Positions 52,459-63,732 are shown, counted from the stretch's first letter. The stretch: DNA of 64,000 nt from Rhodocyclaceae bacterium (GCA_026417115.1 JAOADW010000030.1:1-64000), one strand, 5' to 3'. Program-made: numbers and translations. The notes: generated by a model from the sequence alone, not told the origin.

Positions 52459-55400
52459 CGGCTGCGGGGATGGGCGAGCCAGGCGGCTATTTCTTCCGCC
52501 GGCAAGGGCTTGGCGAAGAGAAAGCCTTGATAGGCTTCACAACCGAGCGAGCGGAGGAGCTCGAACTGGGCAGGGGTCTCGACCCCTTCGGCGAGCACGG
52601 AGAGACGGAGGTTGCGCGCCATGGCCACGATGGTTGCGGCGATTTGCCGGTCGCTGGGGTCATGCTCGAGGTTGCGCACGAAGCTTTGGTCGATCTTCAA
52701 GGTATCGATCGGGAATCGGCGCAGATAGGCGAGCGAGGAATAGCCGGTGCCGAAATCGTCGATCGCGATCTTGACACCGAGCGCGCGCAGACGTTGCAGG
52801 ACCTCTTGCGAGCGCACGACGTTCCGCATCAGGAGGCTCTCCGTGAGCTCGAGTTTCAGGCAGTGGGGGGCGAGGCCGCTTTCTTCGAGGACGCGGCCGA
52901 TGTGCTCGACGAGATCGCTTTCCTCGAATTGACGTGCCGAGAGGTTGACGGCCATGGTCAGAATCGGCAGCCCCTGCCGCTGCCAAGCGACTGCCTGCCG
53001 GCAGGCTTCTGCGAGCACCCAGCGGCCGAGAGGCACGATCAGGCCGGTTTCCTCGGCGAGGGGAATGAACTTCGCCGGCGGCACGAGCGCGGCGCCCGGC
53101 GGCTGCCACCGCACGAGCGCCTCGACGCCGAAGGGCTGGCCGAAATGGTCGATCACCGGCTGATAATGGAGCACGAATTCCTGGCGATCCAGCGCGCGCC
53201 TCAGTCGCGTTTCGAGGGCGAGCCGTTCGCGCGCGGCTTGCGTCAGCGCCTCGGTATGAAAGCGATAGGTATTGCGGCCTTCCTGCTTGGCTAGGTAGAG
53301 CGCCGCGTCGGCATGCTGGATCAATTCTGTGGCGTCGCTGGCGTCGTCGGGATAGAGGCTGATGCCGATCGAAAGGCCGATGAACACGTCTTGCTCGCCA
53401 TTGAGACGGATAGGGGTCTGGAGCTGATCGATGAGCCCGCGGGCGACGGCGCCGATCTGCTCGGGCGTTTCCACCTGTTCGATGAGGACGATGAACTCGT
53501 CGCCGCCGATGCGCGCCAGCATGTCTTCTTCGCGCAGACGTCGGCGCAGGCGCTGGGCCACTTCGATCAGCAACGCATCGCCGGCGGGGTGGCCAAGGCT
53601 GTCATTGACGGTCTTGAAGCGGTCGAGGTCGAGATAGAGCAGGGCGACGCGATGGCGATGGCGGTGCGCGCGTTCGATCGCGGCAGTCAGGCGCACCTGC
53701 ATCAGTAGGCGGTTGGGCAGATCGGTGAGGGGGTCGTGATGGGCGAGATGGTGGAGTTTTTCCTCGATGGCCTTGAGCTGAGAAAGATCCGTGAAGACGC
53801 CGACATAGTTGGAGGGCCGTCCCTGCTCGTCATAGATCGTGCTGATGGTCAGCCATTCGGGAAAAAGCTCGCCGTTTTTCCGGCGGTTCCAGATCTCGCC
53901 TTGCCAGTGCCCCGTCGCGCGCAATTGGGACCACAAGGACATATAGAAGGTGCGGTCATGGCGGCCTGATTTCAGGATGTTCGGGTTCTTGCCTAGGATT
54001 TCGGCTTCCGCATAGCCGGTGATCTCGCAATAGGCGCGATTGACCGCGATGATGCGTGGCGCGAGATCGGTGATCACGATGCCATCCCGGGTGGCGTCGA
54101 ACACTGCTGCGGCTTGCTTCAGGCGCTCTTGGCTGCGCGCCTTGCTGACCGCGAGCGCTGCGATACGCGCGAATTCGCCGATCAGCGAAAGTTCTTCGGC
54201 CAGGGGGGCGCGTACCGTCGGGTAATAACAGCCGATGGTGCCGAGGACTTTGCCGCTTTCGTCGAAAAAAGGCGCCGACCAGCAGGCGCGTATGCCGGCG
54301 CGATGGGCAATCTCGAGATAGGGCTGCCAATAGGGGCTTTCATCGATGTCGGCGACGACGAGGGCTTCGCCGCGTGCAGCCGCGGTGCCGCAAGAGCCAT
54401 GGCCCTCACGGACTTCGAGGCCATCGACGGCGGCGTTGTAGAAGTCTGGCAGACTCGGCGCCGCCGCCGTATAAAGCCTACCGTTGCGCGCATCGACGGT
54501 GAGGAAAGACACCCGCAAATCCGAGATCAACGCTTCGAGGTGATGCGCGACTTCGGCGAGGATTTCGGCAAGCGGACGGCCAGCGACGAGGGCGTCGAGC
54601 GTCGCGCGTCGCGCTTCCGCGATGCGCTCGGCGCGCACTTGTGCGCTGACGTCGGTCCAGGCGCCGACGATTTCGGCCTCGCCCTCCTTTTTTTCGAACA
54701 GGCGGAGTTCGTCGAGCACCCAATGCACTTGGCCCTGGGCGTCGAGGATGCGGTAGCGATACGAAAGATGGCCGGCCGCGAACACCTGGGCTTGTCCAGC
54801 GAGCGCTTGCGCACGGTCGTCGGGATGCACCTGCACGGGCCATTCTCCGTGCGCGAACACCGCGGCGAGGGGAATGCCGTAGAGCTTTTCGAGGTTTGCC
54901 GAGACCCACGTCGGGCGCAGCCTCTCGCCATCGCGCCGAAGGCTGTAGAGCACCACGGGGCTTGCCTCGACGAAGTGGGACAAGCGTGCGCTGATTTCGG
55001 CGAGTCTTTCCCGTTCGCGATCGAGTTTCGCCTGACGATCGACCTTTTCGAGCACCGCAGGGATTTCGTAAAGATAGCCCTGATGTTTCGAGAGATAGTC
55101 ATCGACGCCTAAATGCAGCGCCTGGGCAGCGATTTCTTCGCTGCCATGACCGGTGACGAGCACGATCGGCAGACTGAGGCTGCGTTCTTCGCGCAAGATT
55201 TTCACGAGTTCGAGCCCATCGAGGCCGGGCAGACGGTAATCGAGGAGCAGCACGTCCCAGGGAGAGGCCTCGCCTGCGTTTTGGGGGAGCTTTTCCAGGG
55301 CCTTGAATCCATCAGGGACGTGCTCGATCAGGATATGGGGGGCATGTTGGGCGAGATGGCGCTTGAGCAGGTCGACGTCGAAGGCATTGTGCTCGACATA

Positions 55401-55817
55401 GAGCACCTTCAAAGGATGGGCGCGTCGACTCGCATTCGCAAGGAAGCGCCCTCGCGCCGCAAACAAGGTGCGCGCCAGGCGTTCGAGGTAGTCGCCGCGT
55501 TTGACCAGGTAATCGTCGGCGCCTGCCTTGAGAGCGGCGATCGCCGCTTCTTGGTCGCCGGAACCGGTAAGGATCACGACGGCGATGGGCATGCCTTCCG
55601 CACGCACGCGCGCAAGCACTTCGAGGCCGGAGCCATCGGGCAACATGAGATCCGAGAGCAACACATCGTAGGATTTCTCGTGCAGGCGCTGCCATGCCTC
55701 GGCGAGCGTCGTGGCAATGTCGAGCGCGAGCGCGGGCGCATCGCGCCCCAGCCGGCGTCGTGCAAGGTCTGCATCGGCCGGACAATCTTCGAGGTAAAGC
55801 ACGGAGAGTTCGCTCAT
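52455..55817 (-). CDS. REC-REC-PAS-GAF-PAS-GGDEF-EAL cyclic-di-GMP enzyme
   Basis: A signalling protein of 1120 aa. Domains in order: REC1 (1-120, phospho-Asp56), REC2 (136-255, Asp193), PAS (285-400), GAF (405-560), PAS (570-690), GGDEF (695-855) and EAL (865-1115). The cyclase site GGDEF (771-775) with upstream DLDRFK and the inhibitory RxxD (Arg762-Asp765) five residues before it are intact. The phosphodiesterase motifs EAL (899-901), [33 protein letters not shown] and YQGFLF are also intact. It can thus be predicted to make and degrade cyclic di-GMP. No transmembrane segment. It overlaps both neighbours by ATGA. Confidence 0.93.
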   Translation of the reverse strand: MSELSVLYLEDCPADADLARRRLGRDAPALALDIATTLAEAWQRLHEKSYDVLLSDLMLPDGSGLEVLARVRAEGMPIAVVILTGSGDQEAAIAALKAGADDYLVKRGDYLERLARTLFAARGRFLANASRRAHPLKVLYVEHNAFDVDLLKRHLAQHAPHILIEHVPDGFKALEKLPQNAGEASPWDVLLLDYRLPGLDGLELVKILREERSLSLPIVLVTGHGSEEIAAQALHLGVDDYLSKHQGYLYEIPAVLEKVDRQAKLDRERERLAEISARLSHFVEASPVVLYSLRRDGERLRPTWVSANLEKLYGIPLAAVFAHGEWPVQVHPDDRAQALAGQAQVFAAGHLSYRYRILDAQGQVHWVLDELRLFEKKEGEAEIVGAWTDVSAQVRAERIAEARRATLDALVAGRPLAEILAEVAHHLEALISDLRVSFLTVDARNGRLYTAAAPSLPDFYNAAVDGLEVREGHGSCGTAAARGEALVVADIDESPYWQPYLEIAHRAGIRACWSAPFFDESGKVLGTIGCYYPTVRAPLAEELSLIGEFARIAALAVSKARSQERLKQAAAVFDATRDGIVITDLAPRIIAVNRAYCEITGYAEAEILGKNPNILKSGRHDRTFYMSLWSQLRATGHWQGEIWNRRKNGELFPEWLTISTIYDEQGRPSNYVGVFTDLSQLKAIEEKLHHLAHHDPLTDLPNRLLMQVRLTAAIERAHRHRHRVALLYLDLDRFKTVNDSLGHPAGDALLIEVAQRLRRRLREEDMLARIGGDEFIVLIEQVETPEQIGAVARGLIDQLQTPIRLNGEQDVFIGLSIGISLYPDDASDATELIQHADAALYLAKQEGRNTYRFHTEALTQAARERLALETRLRRALDRQEFVLHYQPVIDHFGQPFGVEALVRWQPPGAALVPPAKFIPLAEETGLIVPLGRWVLAEACRQAVAWQRQGLPILTMAVNLSARQFEESDLVEHIGRVLEESGLAPHCLKLELTESLLMRNVVRSQEVLQRLRALGVKIAIDDFGTGYSSLAYLRRFPIDTLKIDQSFVRNLEHDPSDRQIAATIVAMARNLRLSVLAEGVETPAQFELLRSLGCEAYQGFLFAKPLPAEEIAAWLAHPRSR

Positions 55818-56233
55818 GGGGGCGGCAGTTCGTTATAGATGCACCAATAGATTTCGATCTGCGCAGCGACTTCCATGAACTTCGCGAAATCGACGGGCTT
55901 GACGATGTAGGAATTGGCGCCGAGATCATAGGCGGCGGCGACGTCGTGGTCGTCCTTCGAGGTGGTCAGGATCACGACCGGGATGCGCGCAAGCGGCGCT
56001 TTGCGCTTGAGTTCGGCCAGCACGTCCAGCCCTGAGACTTTCGGGAGTTTCAGATCGAGCAGAATCACCGCGGGTTTTTCTTCCCCCGCGAGCCAGCGCG
56101 GAATCCAGGCGAGCGCTTCTTCGCCATCCCGCGCGACTTCGATGCGGTTGATCAATTTGCGGCGTGCAAACGCGCGCAGCGTCAAATCGAGATCGACGGG
56201 ATTGTCTTCGACGAGCAAGATCGGCGGCGGCAT
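55814..56233 (-). CDS. Single-domain response regulator (Rcp1-like)
   Basis: A stand-alone receiver of 139 aa: acidic pair Glu9/Asp10, phospho-accepting Asp60 (VILLDLKLP), Thr in [10 protein letters not shown], and Lys in YIVKPVDF. The longer alpha4-beta5 region and aromatic C-terminus resemble Rcp1-type regulators that pair with PAS/phytochrome kinases. It is the first gene of the five-gene signalling operon and has a strong GGAGGA 5 nt upstream of its ATG. Confidence 0.9.
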   Translation of the reverse strand: MPPPILLVEDNPVDLDLTLRAFARRKLINRIEVARDGEEALAWIPRWLAGEEKPAVILLDLKLPKVSGLDVLAELKRKAPLARIPVVILTTSKDDHDVAAAYDLGANSYIVKPVDFAKFMEVAAQIEIYWCIYNELPPP

Positions 56234-56282
56234 GAACTCCTCCTTTACGTTCCCATCATAGACGGGACAAAAAACGCCTGCA

Positions 56283-56338
56283 AAACCATTTCGTTAGCAT
56301 GGTTTCGATTTGACAGGGAGAGTCCGATCCCTGAAACT
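56283..56338 (+). promoter_or_regulatory. Divergent region with two inverted repeats and a candidate cbbQ promoter
   Basis: In the 138-nt gap between the response regulator and the AAA+ gene are AAACCAT-N9-ATGGTTT (56283-56305) and CAGGGA-N8-TCCCTG (56314-56333). The second sits between a consensus -35 TTGACA (56310-56315) and a weak -10 GAAACT (56333-56338) spaced 17 bp, as an operator would. No regulator gene is adjacent. Confidence 0.45.
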
Positions 56339-56371
56339 GCGGAAAAAAACTCCCCTGATTGCACTGGAACC

Positions 56372-57193
56372 ATGCTTGCCGAGATCAAGACCCTGACTCC
56401 AATCCTCGAACGGCCCCTGACCGCACCCTATTATCGACCCATTGGCGAAGAAGTGGCGCTATTCGAAGCCGCGGCGCGCCAGCGCTTGCCGGTATTGCTC
56501 AAAGGGCCCACCGGTTGCGGCAAAACGCGGTTCGTCGAATACATGGCGTGGAAGCTCGGGCGACCCTTGGCGACGGTCGCTTGCCACGATGATTTGACGA
56601 CCGCCGATTTGGTGGGCCGCTATCTGATCGTCGGGGAGGAGACGGTCTGGCTCGATGGTCCTCTGACGGCGGCGGTGCGCATGGGCGCCATTTGCTACCT
56701 GGATGAAATCGTGGAAGCCCGCAAGGACACCACCGTCGTGATCCATCCTTTGGCCGACTCGCGTCGGCTGCTGGCCGTAGACAAACGGGGCGAGCTGATC
56801 CCGGCGCCTGCCGAGTTCATGCTGGTGATTTCCTACAACCCCGGCTATCAAAGCGTGCTCAAGGAGATCAAGCCGTCGACGCGGCAGCGGTTCGTTGCCA
56901 TCGAATTCGATTATCCCGCCGCCGATATCGAGGCCGAGATCGTCGCCACGGAAGGGGGCGTCGATGTGGAGTGCGCGCGCAAATTGGTCAAGCTCGCGGA
57001 GCTGACACGTAACTTGAAGGGCGCAGGCCTCGACGAAGGCGCGAGCACCCGTCTTTTGGTGCATGCGGCCCAACTCATCGCGGCGGGCATCGCGCCCCAG
57101 ACGGCGGCGACTGCCGCGGTGGCGCGCGCCCTCAGCGATGAACCGGACATGAGCGAGACGTTGGATGATCTCGTCCGGGCCGTTTTCGGATGA
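56372..57193 (+). CDS. CbbQ/NorQ family AAA+ ATPase
   Basis: A MoxR-type AAA+ ATPase of 273 aa. Walker A GPTGCGKT (45-52), [15 protein letters not shown], Walker B ICYLDEI, and [21 protein letters not shown] are typical of CbbQ/NirQ/NorQ proteins. With its VWA partner such ATPases remodel RuBisCO (CbbQ) or help mature nitric oxide reductase (NorQ). Neither cbb nor nor genes are in the window, so the client is unresolved; the lithotrophic context slightly favours CbbQ. It overlaps the next gene by 4 nt. Confidence 0.88.
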   Translation: MLAEIKTLTPILERPLTAPYYRPIGEEVALFEAAARQRLPVLLKGPTGCGKTRFVEYMAWKLGRPLATVACHDDLTTADLVGRYLIVGEETVWLDGPLTAAVRMGAICYLDEIVEARKDTTVVIHPLADSRRLLAVDKRGELIPAPAEFMLVISYNPGYQSVLKEIKPSTRQRFVAIEFDYPAADIEAEIVATEGGVDVECARKLVKLAELTRNLKGAGLDEGASTRLLVHAAQLIAAGIAPQTAATAAVARALSDEPDMSETLDDLVRAVFG

Positions 57194-59244
57194 GCGCGCG
57201 GCGGCTTTTCGCGCACGAACTCGAAGAGGCGCTCGATCGCGTGCTATATGCATCGCCTTCGCATCGTTCGATCGAACGTCTCGCGCTTCTGCTGGAGCCC
57301 TTGTCGCGTGCGCAGCAGGATCTGGTCCTGCATTGGGCGGGCGTGGCGGCGCAAACCTATGCCGAAATCGGCTATTTGATCGCCAGCCTTGCGCCGCAAG
57401 TGTTCGCACGGCTAGATGAGCGTGATTTTGCCGCCTGGGTGATCCATGGGCTCGACACCTATGACAAGCAAGGGTTGCGGCCGGCGATGGAGGTCCTCCG
57501 TGACTTCGAAGGTTTCCTTGCCGCCAAAGAGGGGCGGGCGTTTGCCCGCTTCGAAGAGGTCGAGGCGCGGCTATCCCGGCTGATCCAGGGGCTGTCGGGA
57601 CGGCCTTTGTCCCTGAGGATAGGGCCTTACCCTTACACCGATACCGAAACGATTTTCTTGCCCGAGAGAATCGGGCAGTATGCTGCACACGCAGACAATC
57701 GCCGGCTTTATCAAGCACTCGCGGTGCGACTGTGGGCGCAGGCGCGCTTTGGCACCTATCGCGCCGACCTTACGCACGCCCTGTCGCAATATGCCGACAG
57801 GGAGCTCGCCTGCCAGTGGTTGTGCTGTCTCGAAGCCATGCGTCTGGAATCTTGCATCGCCCGTGAGCTGCCTGGCATGGCGCGAGAACTCGCACGCTTG
57901 CGCTCACCCTGGCCGGACGAGCTCGCCTGCGCGGCGCGCGATTTGCAGGCAGATGACGCCGACATCAGCGTCTCGTTGCGTTGGCTCGCGCGACTGATGG
58001 AAAAGAACGTCCTGCCGCCCCCCCTGACGGGGCTGGGCGTGCTTGCGCCCGAGCTCGCCCAGCGCGTGCGCGACGCGCGCATCGAAAAAGACACGGAAAT
58101 CCTGAGGCGCGCGTTGATGCAATCTCTGACGCCCGGTGAGCGCAAGGCGCGCATGACGACGCAAATCGACGCGCAGCGCGGCGTCGTCGAAATCCGCATC
58201 GATGGCGAGGCCGTGTGGCTTGCGCCTGAGGCTCAAGAAGCGGCGCAATCGCTGATCCAGGACTTGGGGGAGCTTCCGCCCGAGCTCCTTGCGCCCGCCG
58301 GGCCCGCGGAAGGCAAGCTCCCGCAGCCAAGACAGAGGCTTGCCGAACCGGAGAGGATCGAAGAGAGGCGAGCCGATTTTTATTATGACGAATGGGATTA
58401 TCTGCGCCAGGCTTATCGCCGCGGCTGGTGCCATGTCTATGAAACGGAGGGGAAGGCGGGAACGGGAGATTTCGTGCGCGAAACGAAAAAGCGTCATGCC
58501 GCGAGGATCCGCCAGCTCAAGAAGAAGTTCGAGGCGATCCGGGGCGAGGACCGCCTCCTTGGCCGCCAGCTCGAAGGAGAGGAAATCGATCTCGATGCGC
58601 ACATCGAGGCGCTCCATGATCGGAAAAGCGGCGCGGAGCCCAGCGCCCGCTTGTTTGCGCGCCGTCAGCGCAACGAACGCAGCTTCGCGGCGATGTTCCT
58701 CATCGATATGAGCGGCTCCACCAAAGGCTGGGTCAATGACTGCGAGCGCGAGGCTTTGGTGATGCTTTGCGAAGCGCTCGAGGCCTTAGGCGACGCCTAT
58801 GCGATCTATGGCTTCTCAGGCTGGACGCGCACGCGCTGCGATCTCTACCGCATCAAATCGTATTCCGAACGCTATGATGAGGCTATCGCGCGCCGCATCG
58901 ATGGCATCGAGGCGAAAGATTACACCCGCATGGGCGTGGCGATTCGTCACGTGACGCGGCTCCTTGCGGCCCAGCCCGCGAAACATAAGCTCTTGGTGCT
59001 GCTCACCGACGGCCGGCCCGATGATTTTGGCGACGAATATCGCGGCGTCTATGGCGTCGAAGACACGCGGCGGGCGCTTTTGGAGGCGCGCCGTCAAGGC
59101 GTGCGCAGCTTCTGCGTGACCATCGATCGCGCCGGACAGGAATACCTCAAGCACATGATGGGGCCGGCTGCCTATGTCATCCTCGACGATGCGCGCAAAT
59201 TGCCGCTGAAGATCGCGGAAATCTACCGGCGGCTGACGGTTTGA
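57190..59244 (+). CDS. CbbO/NorD family VWA-domain protein
   Basis: A protein of 684 aa: a long helical N-terminal part (1-400), a charged linker ([18 protein letters not shown] near 400, then [16 protein letters not shown]), and a C-terminal von Willebrand A domain with MIDAS DMSGST (Asp506, Ser508, Ser510), YGFSGWTR, and [14 protein letters not shown]. It is the partner of the upstream AAA+ protein. The size lies between typical NorD (shorter) and CbbO (longer), so assignment is left open. Confidence 0.87.
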   Translation: MSARRLFAHELEEALDRVLYASPSHRSIERLALLLEPLSRAQQDLVLHWAGVAAQTYAEIGYLIASLAPQVFARLDERDFAAWVIHGLDTYDKQGLRPAMEVLRDFEGFLAAKEGRAFARFEEVEARLSRLIQGLSGRPLSLRIGPYPYTDTETIFLPERIGQYAAHADNRRLYQALAVRLWAQARFGTYRADLTHALSQYADRELACQWLCCLEAMRLESCIARELPGMARELARLRSPWPDELACAARDLQADDADISVSLRWLARLMEKNVLPPPLTGLGVLAPELAQRVRDARIEKDTEILRRALMQSLTPGERKARMTTQIDAQRGVVEIRIDGEAVWLAPEAQEAAQSLIQDLGELPPELLAPAGPAEGKLPQPRQRLAEPERIEERRADFYYDEWDYLRQAYRRGWCHVYETEGKAGTGDFVRETKKRHAARIRQLKKKFEAIRGEDRLLGRQLEGEEIDLDAHIEALHDRKSGAEPSARLFARRQRNERSFAAMFLIDMSGSTKGWVNDCEREALVMLCEALEALGDAYAIYGFSGWTRTRCDLYRIKSYSERYDEAIARRIDGIEAKDYTRMGVAIRHVTRLLAAQPAKHKLLVLLTDGRPDDFGDEYRGVYGVEDTRRALLEARRQGVRSFCVTIDRAGQEYLKHMMGPAAYVILDDARKLPLKIAEIYRRLTV

Positions 59245-59583
59245 GCACCTTCATCGGCTGTATGACGAAGCCGTTGAGGCGCTTCCCCAAATCGCATAAA
59301 GGGATCGGCAAGCGGAAGAGGGAGGCGTCAGTCAGCCTGTCCTCCGTGCGCGAGACCGAGGCGAGGGCGAGGTAGCCCGCGCCGGCGTGCTCGTTTCTGG
59401 CCAACAGGCGCACGCCCCGTCGTCCAGGATGCAGACTGACGCCGACTTCGGCGCTGGCCAAGGCGCCCACGTCAGATCGAGGAGGATCGCGTTCTGCAGG
59501 GGAAAGCCCGCTGCAGAGAGGCGATCGCCATGCCTCGCTCCGCGCTTGCCAGCGGCGACCGAGTTTGCTCGTCAGCGCGAGGC
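59245..59583. other. 339-nt region without a supported gene
   Basis: Lies between convergent cbbO/norD-like and CBS-domain genes. A minus-strand frame is open across the whole stretch (about 110 codons) and runs into both neighbours, but it has no start with a Shine-Dalgarno and its predicted peptide is Arg/Ser/Leu-rich with no family I recognise. No strong terminator hairpin or RNA gene was seen. Confidence 0.4.
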
Positions 59584-60204
59584 TTACGCGTCGTTCTTGG
59601 AAAGATAGTTTTCGATCTCGGTGAAGGTCGAAGCCACATCGAAAGTTTGAATCGGCGCACCGAGCTGACGACCGATCTGCGTGGCCGAGAAGATGCCGCG
59701 GATATTGACGCGGCCGGTGACGGCGTCTCGCTCGCCGACGAGCGCGTGCTGACGATGCAAGGCTTTGAGCGTCGCGACGACGTCGGCGACGGTGGCCGCG
59801 AGCACGTCCTGGAAATCGATGAGGTCGATCTTCTCGCGTGGGCACATCAGATCCGCGACTGTGAGATCCGAGTATCTGCAGCCACGCTCTTGCACGAGCT
59901 GGATCGGACGCTCGCCCGAGGTGTCGCGGGCGGTGATCAATCCCAATATTTCGTCTTCGCGGTTGGTCACGAGCAACAGCCGTACGCCGCGCGAGATCAT
60001 CGTCTGTGTGGCCTCGGCGAGGCTCTTTTCGGGCGTAATGGTGGCTGCCGAGACGCGTTTGAGATCGGTCATCACCGAAAAGGCGGGGGAGTCGCCGCGC
60101 ACAAGCGTGAAGGTCGCCGGCTGGACATAGCCCGTGCCGCTAGGGGCCGAAAACGTCTTCAGCACCCGTGGGCCCGTTGGTTGTTCTTTGTGGAGCAGGG
60201 TCAT
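59584..60204 (-). CDS. CBS-domain pair protein
   Basis: A protein of 206 aa: about 45 N-terminal residues of unknown type, then two CBS motifs (about 50-125 and 130-200; SVMTDLKRVSAATITPEKSLAEATQTMISRGVR split by VTNREDEILGLITARD). CBS pairs commonly sense adenine nucleotides. There is no attached enzyme domain. The ATG has GAGGAG upstream. Similar small CBS proteins occur in sulfur-oxidising bacteria, but a function cannot be assigned. Confidence 0.83.
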   Translation of the reverse strand: MTLLHKEQPTGPRVLKTFSAPSGTGYVQPATFTLVRGDSPAFSVMTDLKRVSAATITPEKSLAEATQTMISRGVRLLLVTNREDEILGLITARDTSGERPIQLVQERGCRYSDLTVADLMCPREKIDLIDFQDVLAATVADVVATLKALHRQHALVGERDAVTGRVNIRGIFSATQIGRQLGAPIQTFDVASTFTEIENYLSKNDA

Positions 60205-60250
60205 TGCGCTTTCTCCTCGATAGACAAGCAAAAGCGAGATTACCGCATCT

Positions 60251-61252
60251 TCACGGCGTTTGCTCGCCGGAGCCGGCGGCAGCGCGCTCGAGGCGATCGA
60301 GGACTGCTCGCCAGGCAGGGCCGATGGGTTTTTGCACATAGATGCGCCGACAACCGAGCGCATCGAGCGCGCGCAGATGCGCATAGAGTTCGTGGGCGAA
60401 CCCGGCCGGATCATCGGGCGCTACGCGCCAGACGATGTGGGGCCAATCGGCCGGCGCCGGATGACGGGCGAGCACCGCCACGCGTTCTTGGCGCGCGAGG
60501 GCGTTGCGGAGCACGATGGGCAGGGAATCGTCCGGCGTGAGCACGAGTGGCGTTCTCGGCGCATAGTGGGCGACGAGTCTGCCAGACGCGCGTCGCCGGC
60601 GCACCTCTTCCGGCGCGAGCGGATCGTCGGCGAACAGTGGATTCCGTCCCAGCACGCGCCCGAGCTCAAAGGCCGTGATCATGCCCGGGCGCAAGATCAC
60701 GGCGCGGCGCGTAGTCAGATCGAGGATCGTCGATTCGATGCCAACCGCGCAGGGCCCGCCATCGAGCACCAGCGGGACGGCATCGCCGAGGTCCTCGCGC
60801 ACGTGCTGCGCGGTCGTCGGGCTGATACGCCCGAACTTGTTGGCCGAGGGGGCGGCGATGCCGTCTCCGAAGGCGGCGAGCAAGGCAAGCGCCACGGGAT
60901 GGTTGGGCACGCGCAAGCCGACGGTGTCTTGCCCGCCGGTCACGATGTCGGGAACCGAGGCAGTGCGCTTGAGGATCAGGGTCAGGGGGCCGGGCCAAAA
61001 TTTTTCCGCCAGCAAGGAGGCCTCCGCGGGAATGTCGCGCGCCCAGTAAGCGAGCTGCTCGGCGCCTCGCAAATGCACGATCAGCGGATGATCGGCGGGA
61101 CGGCCTTTGACGGCGAAGATCTTGGCCACGGCCTGGGGGTTTCGGGCGTCGGCGCCCAAGCCATAGACCGTTTCGGTGGGAAATGCGACGAGCTCGCCTG
61201 CGCGCAGCAGCGCAGCGGCTCGCAGGATTTCTTGTTCCAGGGGCTCAGTCAT
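60251..61252 (-). CDS. L-threonylcarbamoyladenylate synthase (Sua5 type)
   Basis: A protein of 333 aa that makes threonylcarbamoyl-AMP for the t6A37 modification of tRNA. The YrdC domain (FPTETVYGLGADARNP, KGRPADHPLIVHL, LRVPNHPVALALL, PSANKFGRISPTTAQHV) is followed by a C-terminal Sua5 domain (about 215-333) absent from the shorter TsaC. It overlaps the purK end by 8 nt. Confidence 0.94.
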   Translation of the reverse strand: MTEPLEQEILRAAALLRAGELVAFPTETVYGLGADARNPQAVAKIFAVKGRPADHPLIVHLRGAEQLAYWARDIPAEASLLAEKFWPGPLTLILKRTASVPDIVTGGQDTVGLRVPNHPVALALLAAFGDGIAAPSANKFGRISPTTAQHVREDLGDAVPLVLDGGPCAVGIESTILDLTTRRAVILRPGMITAFELGRVLGRNPLFADDPLAPEEVRRRRASGRLVAHYAPRTPLVLTPDDSLPIVLRNALARQERVAVLARHPAPADWPHIVWRVAPDDPAGFAHELYAHLRALDALGCRRIYVQKPIGPAWRAVLDRLERAAAGSGEQTP

Positions 61253-62393
61253 CGCGAATGCCGAGCGCGCGTCGCGCGGCCTCTGCGGTTTCGAGGACGT
61301 TTTCGGGATTTTCCCCGATCACGGTGAAATGTCCCATCTTGCGTCCCGGACGGGCGTGCCGTTTGCCATAGAGGTGCAACTTCAGGCCAGAGACGGCGAG
61401 CAGTTTGCTCCAGTCCGGCTCTTTGGCGCGATGCGCGTCAGAGGAATACCAGAGATCGCCGAGGAGGTTGACCATCACGGCGGGCGAATGGAGGCGGGAA
61501 TCCGCGAGCGGCAGGCCGCAAAGTGCGCGCACTTGCTGCTCGAATTGGCTCGCGCGACAGGCGTCGAGCGTGAAATGGCCCGAATTGTGGGGCCGAGGCG
61601 CCATTTCATTGACGATCAGTTGCCCACGTACGACGAAGAATTCGACTCCCAGGACGCCGACATAATTCATGCAGACCGCGATCTTTTCCGCCAGCTCTTC
61701 GGCGTTGCTCATCAGACAGGGCGAGGCGCGTGCCGGCGCGATCGTGGTGTCGAGAATGCCTCGGCGATGGCGGTTCTCGACGGTGGGAAAGCACTTGACG
61801 ACGCCGTCATGACTGCGCGCGAGCACGACCGAGACCTCGTAGTCGAGAGAAAGCTTCTGTTCGAGCACGCACGGTTCATGGCGAAAGCTCGCCCACGCGG
61901 CGATCGCTTCCTCACGGTTGGCGACGAGCGCCTGACCTTTGCCATCGTAGCCGAAACGCGCAACTTTCAAGATGCCAGGAAAGAGCGCGGGGTTTGCCTG
62001 CCGCAGATCCGCCTCGCAGGCGATTTCGGCATAGGGCGCATGCGGCAGACGGTGGCGCTGCAAAAAGGCTTTTTCCGAGGCGCGGTTCTGGCAGATCGCC
62101 ACCGCGCTGGCGTCGGGCCGCACCGTGACGAACTTGGCGAGATATGCGAGGCTAGCCGCGGGCACGTTTTCGAATTCGGTGCTCACGGCTTGGCATTGGC
62201 CGACGAGCTCGTCGAGCGCCGCGTAATCGTCATAAGGCGCGACGATGTGCTGGTCGGCTGCGCGTCCGGCTGGACAGTCGGCGTCGGGATCGAGCACGAC
62301 GACGCGATAGCCCATCTCGTGCGCGGCGAGTACGAAGAAGCGGCCGAGCTGTCCGCCGCCCAGCATGCCGAGCGTTGCGGGCGGCAGGATCAT
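61245..62393 (-). CDS. purK: N5-carboxyaminoimidazole ribonucleotide synthase PurK
   Basis: An ATP-grasp enzyme of 382 aa that carboxylates aminoimidazole ribonucleotide in purine synthesis. It begins with [22 protein letters not shown] and has [23 protein letters not shown], and [11 protein letters not shown] motifs. It overlaps the purE stop by 4 nt; PurE uses its product. Confidence 0.95.
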   Translation of the reverse strand: MILPPATLGMLGGGQLGRFFVLAAHEMGYRVVVLDPDADCPAGRAADQHIVAPYDDYAALDELVGQCQAVSTEFENVPAASLAYLAKFVTVRPDASAVAICQNRASEKAFLQRHRLPHAPYAEIACEADLRQANPALFPGILKVARFGYDGKGQALVANREEAIAAWASFRHEPCVLEQKLSLDYEVSVVLARSHDGVVKCFPTVENRHRRGILDTTIAPARASPCLMSNAEELAEKIAVCMNYVGVLGVEFFVVRGQLIVNEMAPRPHNSGHFTLDACRASQFEQQVRALCGLPLADSRLHSPAVMVNLLGDLWYSSDAHRAKEPDWSKLLAVSGLKLHLYGKRHARPGRKMGHFTVIGENPENVLETAEAARRALGIRDD

Positions 62394-62881
62394 GGCGCAG
62401 GCGGCAAGCGCATCGCAAGGACCTTTTCGCTCTGGCGACGGCGAAAGTCTGCGAGTTTTTCCGCCAGCCGAGCATCTTCGACGGCAAGCAGGGCGACGGC
62501 GAACAAGGCGGCGTTCGCAGCGCCTGCTTCTCCGATCGCGAACGTGGCCACCGGCACGCCTTTGGGCATTTGCACGATCGAAAGCAGCGAATCCAGTCCC
62601 GAGAGCGCCTTCGACTGCACGGGAACGCCGAGCACGGGCACGATGGTCTTGGCGGCGAGCATGCCGGGCAGGTGTGCGGCGCCGCCCGCTCCCGCGATGA
62701 TGGCCTTGAGGCCGCGGCTCTGGGCGCTTTCCGCATAGGCGAACAAGAGGTCGGGCGTGCGGTGCGCGGAGACCACGCGCGCTTCATGCGGCACGCCGAA
62801 TTCCTCGAGGATCGCGGCGGCCGCTGCGAGGGTTGGCCAGTCCGAATCCGAGCCCATGACGAGACCGATGAGAGGATTCAT
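62390..62881 (-). CDS. purE: N5-carboxyaminoimidazole ribonucleotide mutase PurE
   Basis: A mutase of 163 aa: [41 protein letters not shown] and [10 protein letters not shown] are diagnostic. It converts N5-CAIR to CAIR. The start ATG overlaps the folD stop by 4 nt; an upstream extension of 30 codons is within folD. Confidence 0.96.
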   Translation of the reverse strand: MNPLIGLVMGSDSDWPTLAAAAAILEEFGVPHEARVVSAHRTPDLLFAYAESAQSRGLKAIIAGAGGAAHLPGMLAAKTIVPVLGVPVQSKALSGLDSLLSIVQMPKGVPVATFAIGEAGAANAALFAVALLAVEDARLAEKLADFRRRQSEKVLAMRLPPAP

Positions 62882-63732
62882 GGCAGCGTCCTTTCCGCCG
62901 CCAACAAGGTGTTGGCGAGCAACATGGTGATGGTCATCGGACCGACGCCGCCGGGCACAGGCGTGATCCAACCGGCGACTTCCTTGACGGCGTCGAAATC
63001 GACGTCGCCGCAGAGTTTGCCATCGGCCAGTCGGTTGATGCCGACGTCGATCACGATGGCGCCAGGTTTGACCATTTCGGCGGTGATCATCTTCGGCTTG
63101 CCGACCGCGGCGACCAAGACGTCGGCGCGACGGGTATGGGCAGCGAGGTCGCGCGTGCGCGAATGGCAGACGGTGACCGTGCAGTCCTGCTGGAGGAGCA
63201 GCAAGGCCATGGGCTTGCCGACGATGTTCGAGCGCCCCACGATCACGGCTTCCGCGCCACGCAAATCGAGCCCCGTTTCCGCGAGCATTTTCATGACGCC
63301 GAAAGGCGTGCAGGGGATGAAGCGCGGCTGGCCCTGCACGAGGGCGCCGACGTTTTCGGCGTGAAAGCCATCGACGTCTTTTTCCGGGCTGATCGCGGCC
63401 AAGACCGCTTCGGCGTCGAAATGCCTGGGCAAGGGAAGTTGCACGAGTATGCCATGGACGCGGGGATCGGCGTTGAGCGCCGCGATCTGGGCGAGCACGA
63501 CTGCAGGTTCGACGTCGGCGGCATAGGTGAATTTGAGCGAGGCAAAGCCAGCCTTTTCACAGGCGGCGACCTTGTTTCTCACATAGACCTGGGAGGCGGG
63601 ATCCTCGCCGACGAGGATCACGGCTAGACAGGGGGTCACGCCTTGTGTGGCGGCGAGCGCCGCGGCCTTTTCCGCGAGTTCGGCGCGCATGCGTTGGGCG
63701 AGTGCATTGCCATCGAGGATGTGGGCAGTCAT
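62878..63732 (-). CDS. folD: Methylenetetrahydrofolate dehydrogenase/cyclohydrolase FolD
   Basis: A bifunctional enzyme of 284 aa for one-carbon folate interconversion, feeding formyl groups to purine synthesis. It has [14 protein letters not shown], the catalytic-Lys segment, [34 protein letters not shown] and [12 protein letters not shown]. It overlaps purE and the upstream iorB-like gene by 4 nt each. Confidence 0.96.
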   Translation of the reverse strand: MTAHILDGNALAQRMRAELAEKAAALAATQGVTPCLAVILVGEDPASQVYVRNKVAACEKAGFASLKFTYAADVEPAVVLAQIAALNADPRVHGILVQLPLPRHFDAEAVLAAISPEKDVDGFHAENVGALVQGQPRFIPCTPFGVMKMLAETGLDLRGAEAVIVGRSNIVGKPMALLLLQQDCTVTVCHSRTRDLAAHTRRADVLVAAVGKPKMITAEMVKPGAIVIDVGINRLADGKLCGDVDFDAVKEVAGWITPVPGGVGPMTITMLLANTLLAAERTLP

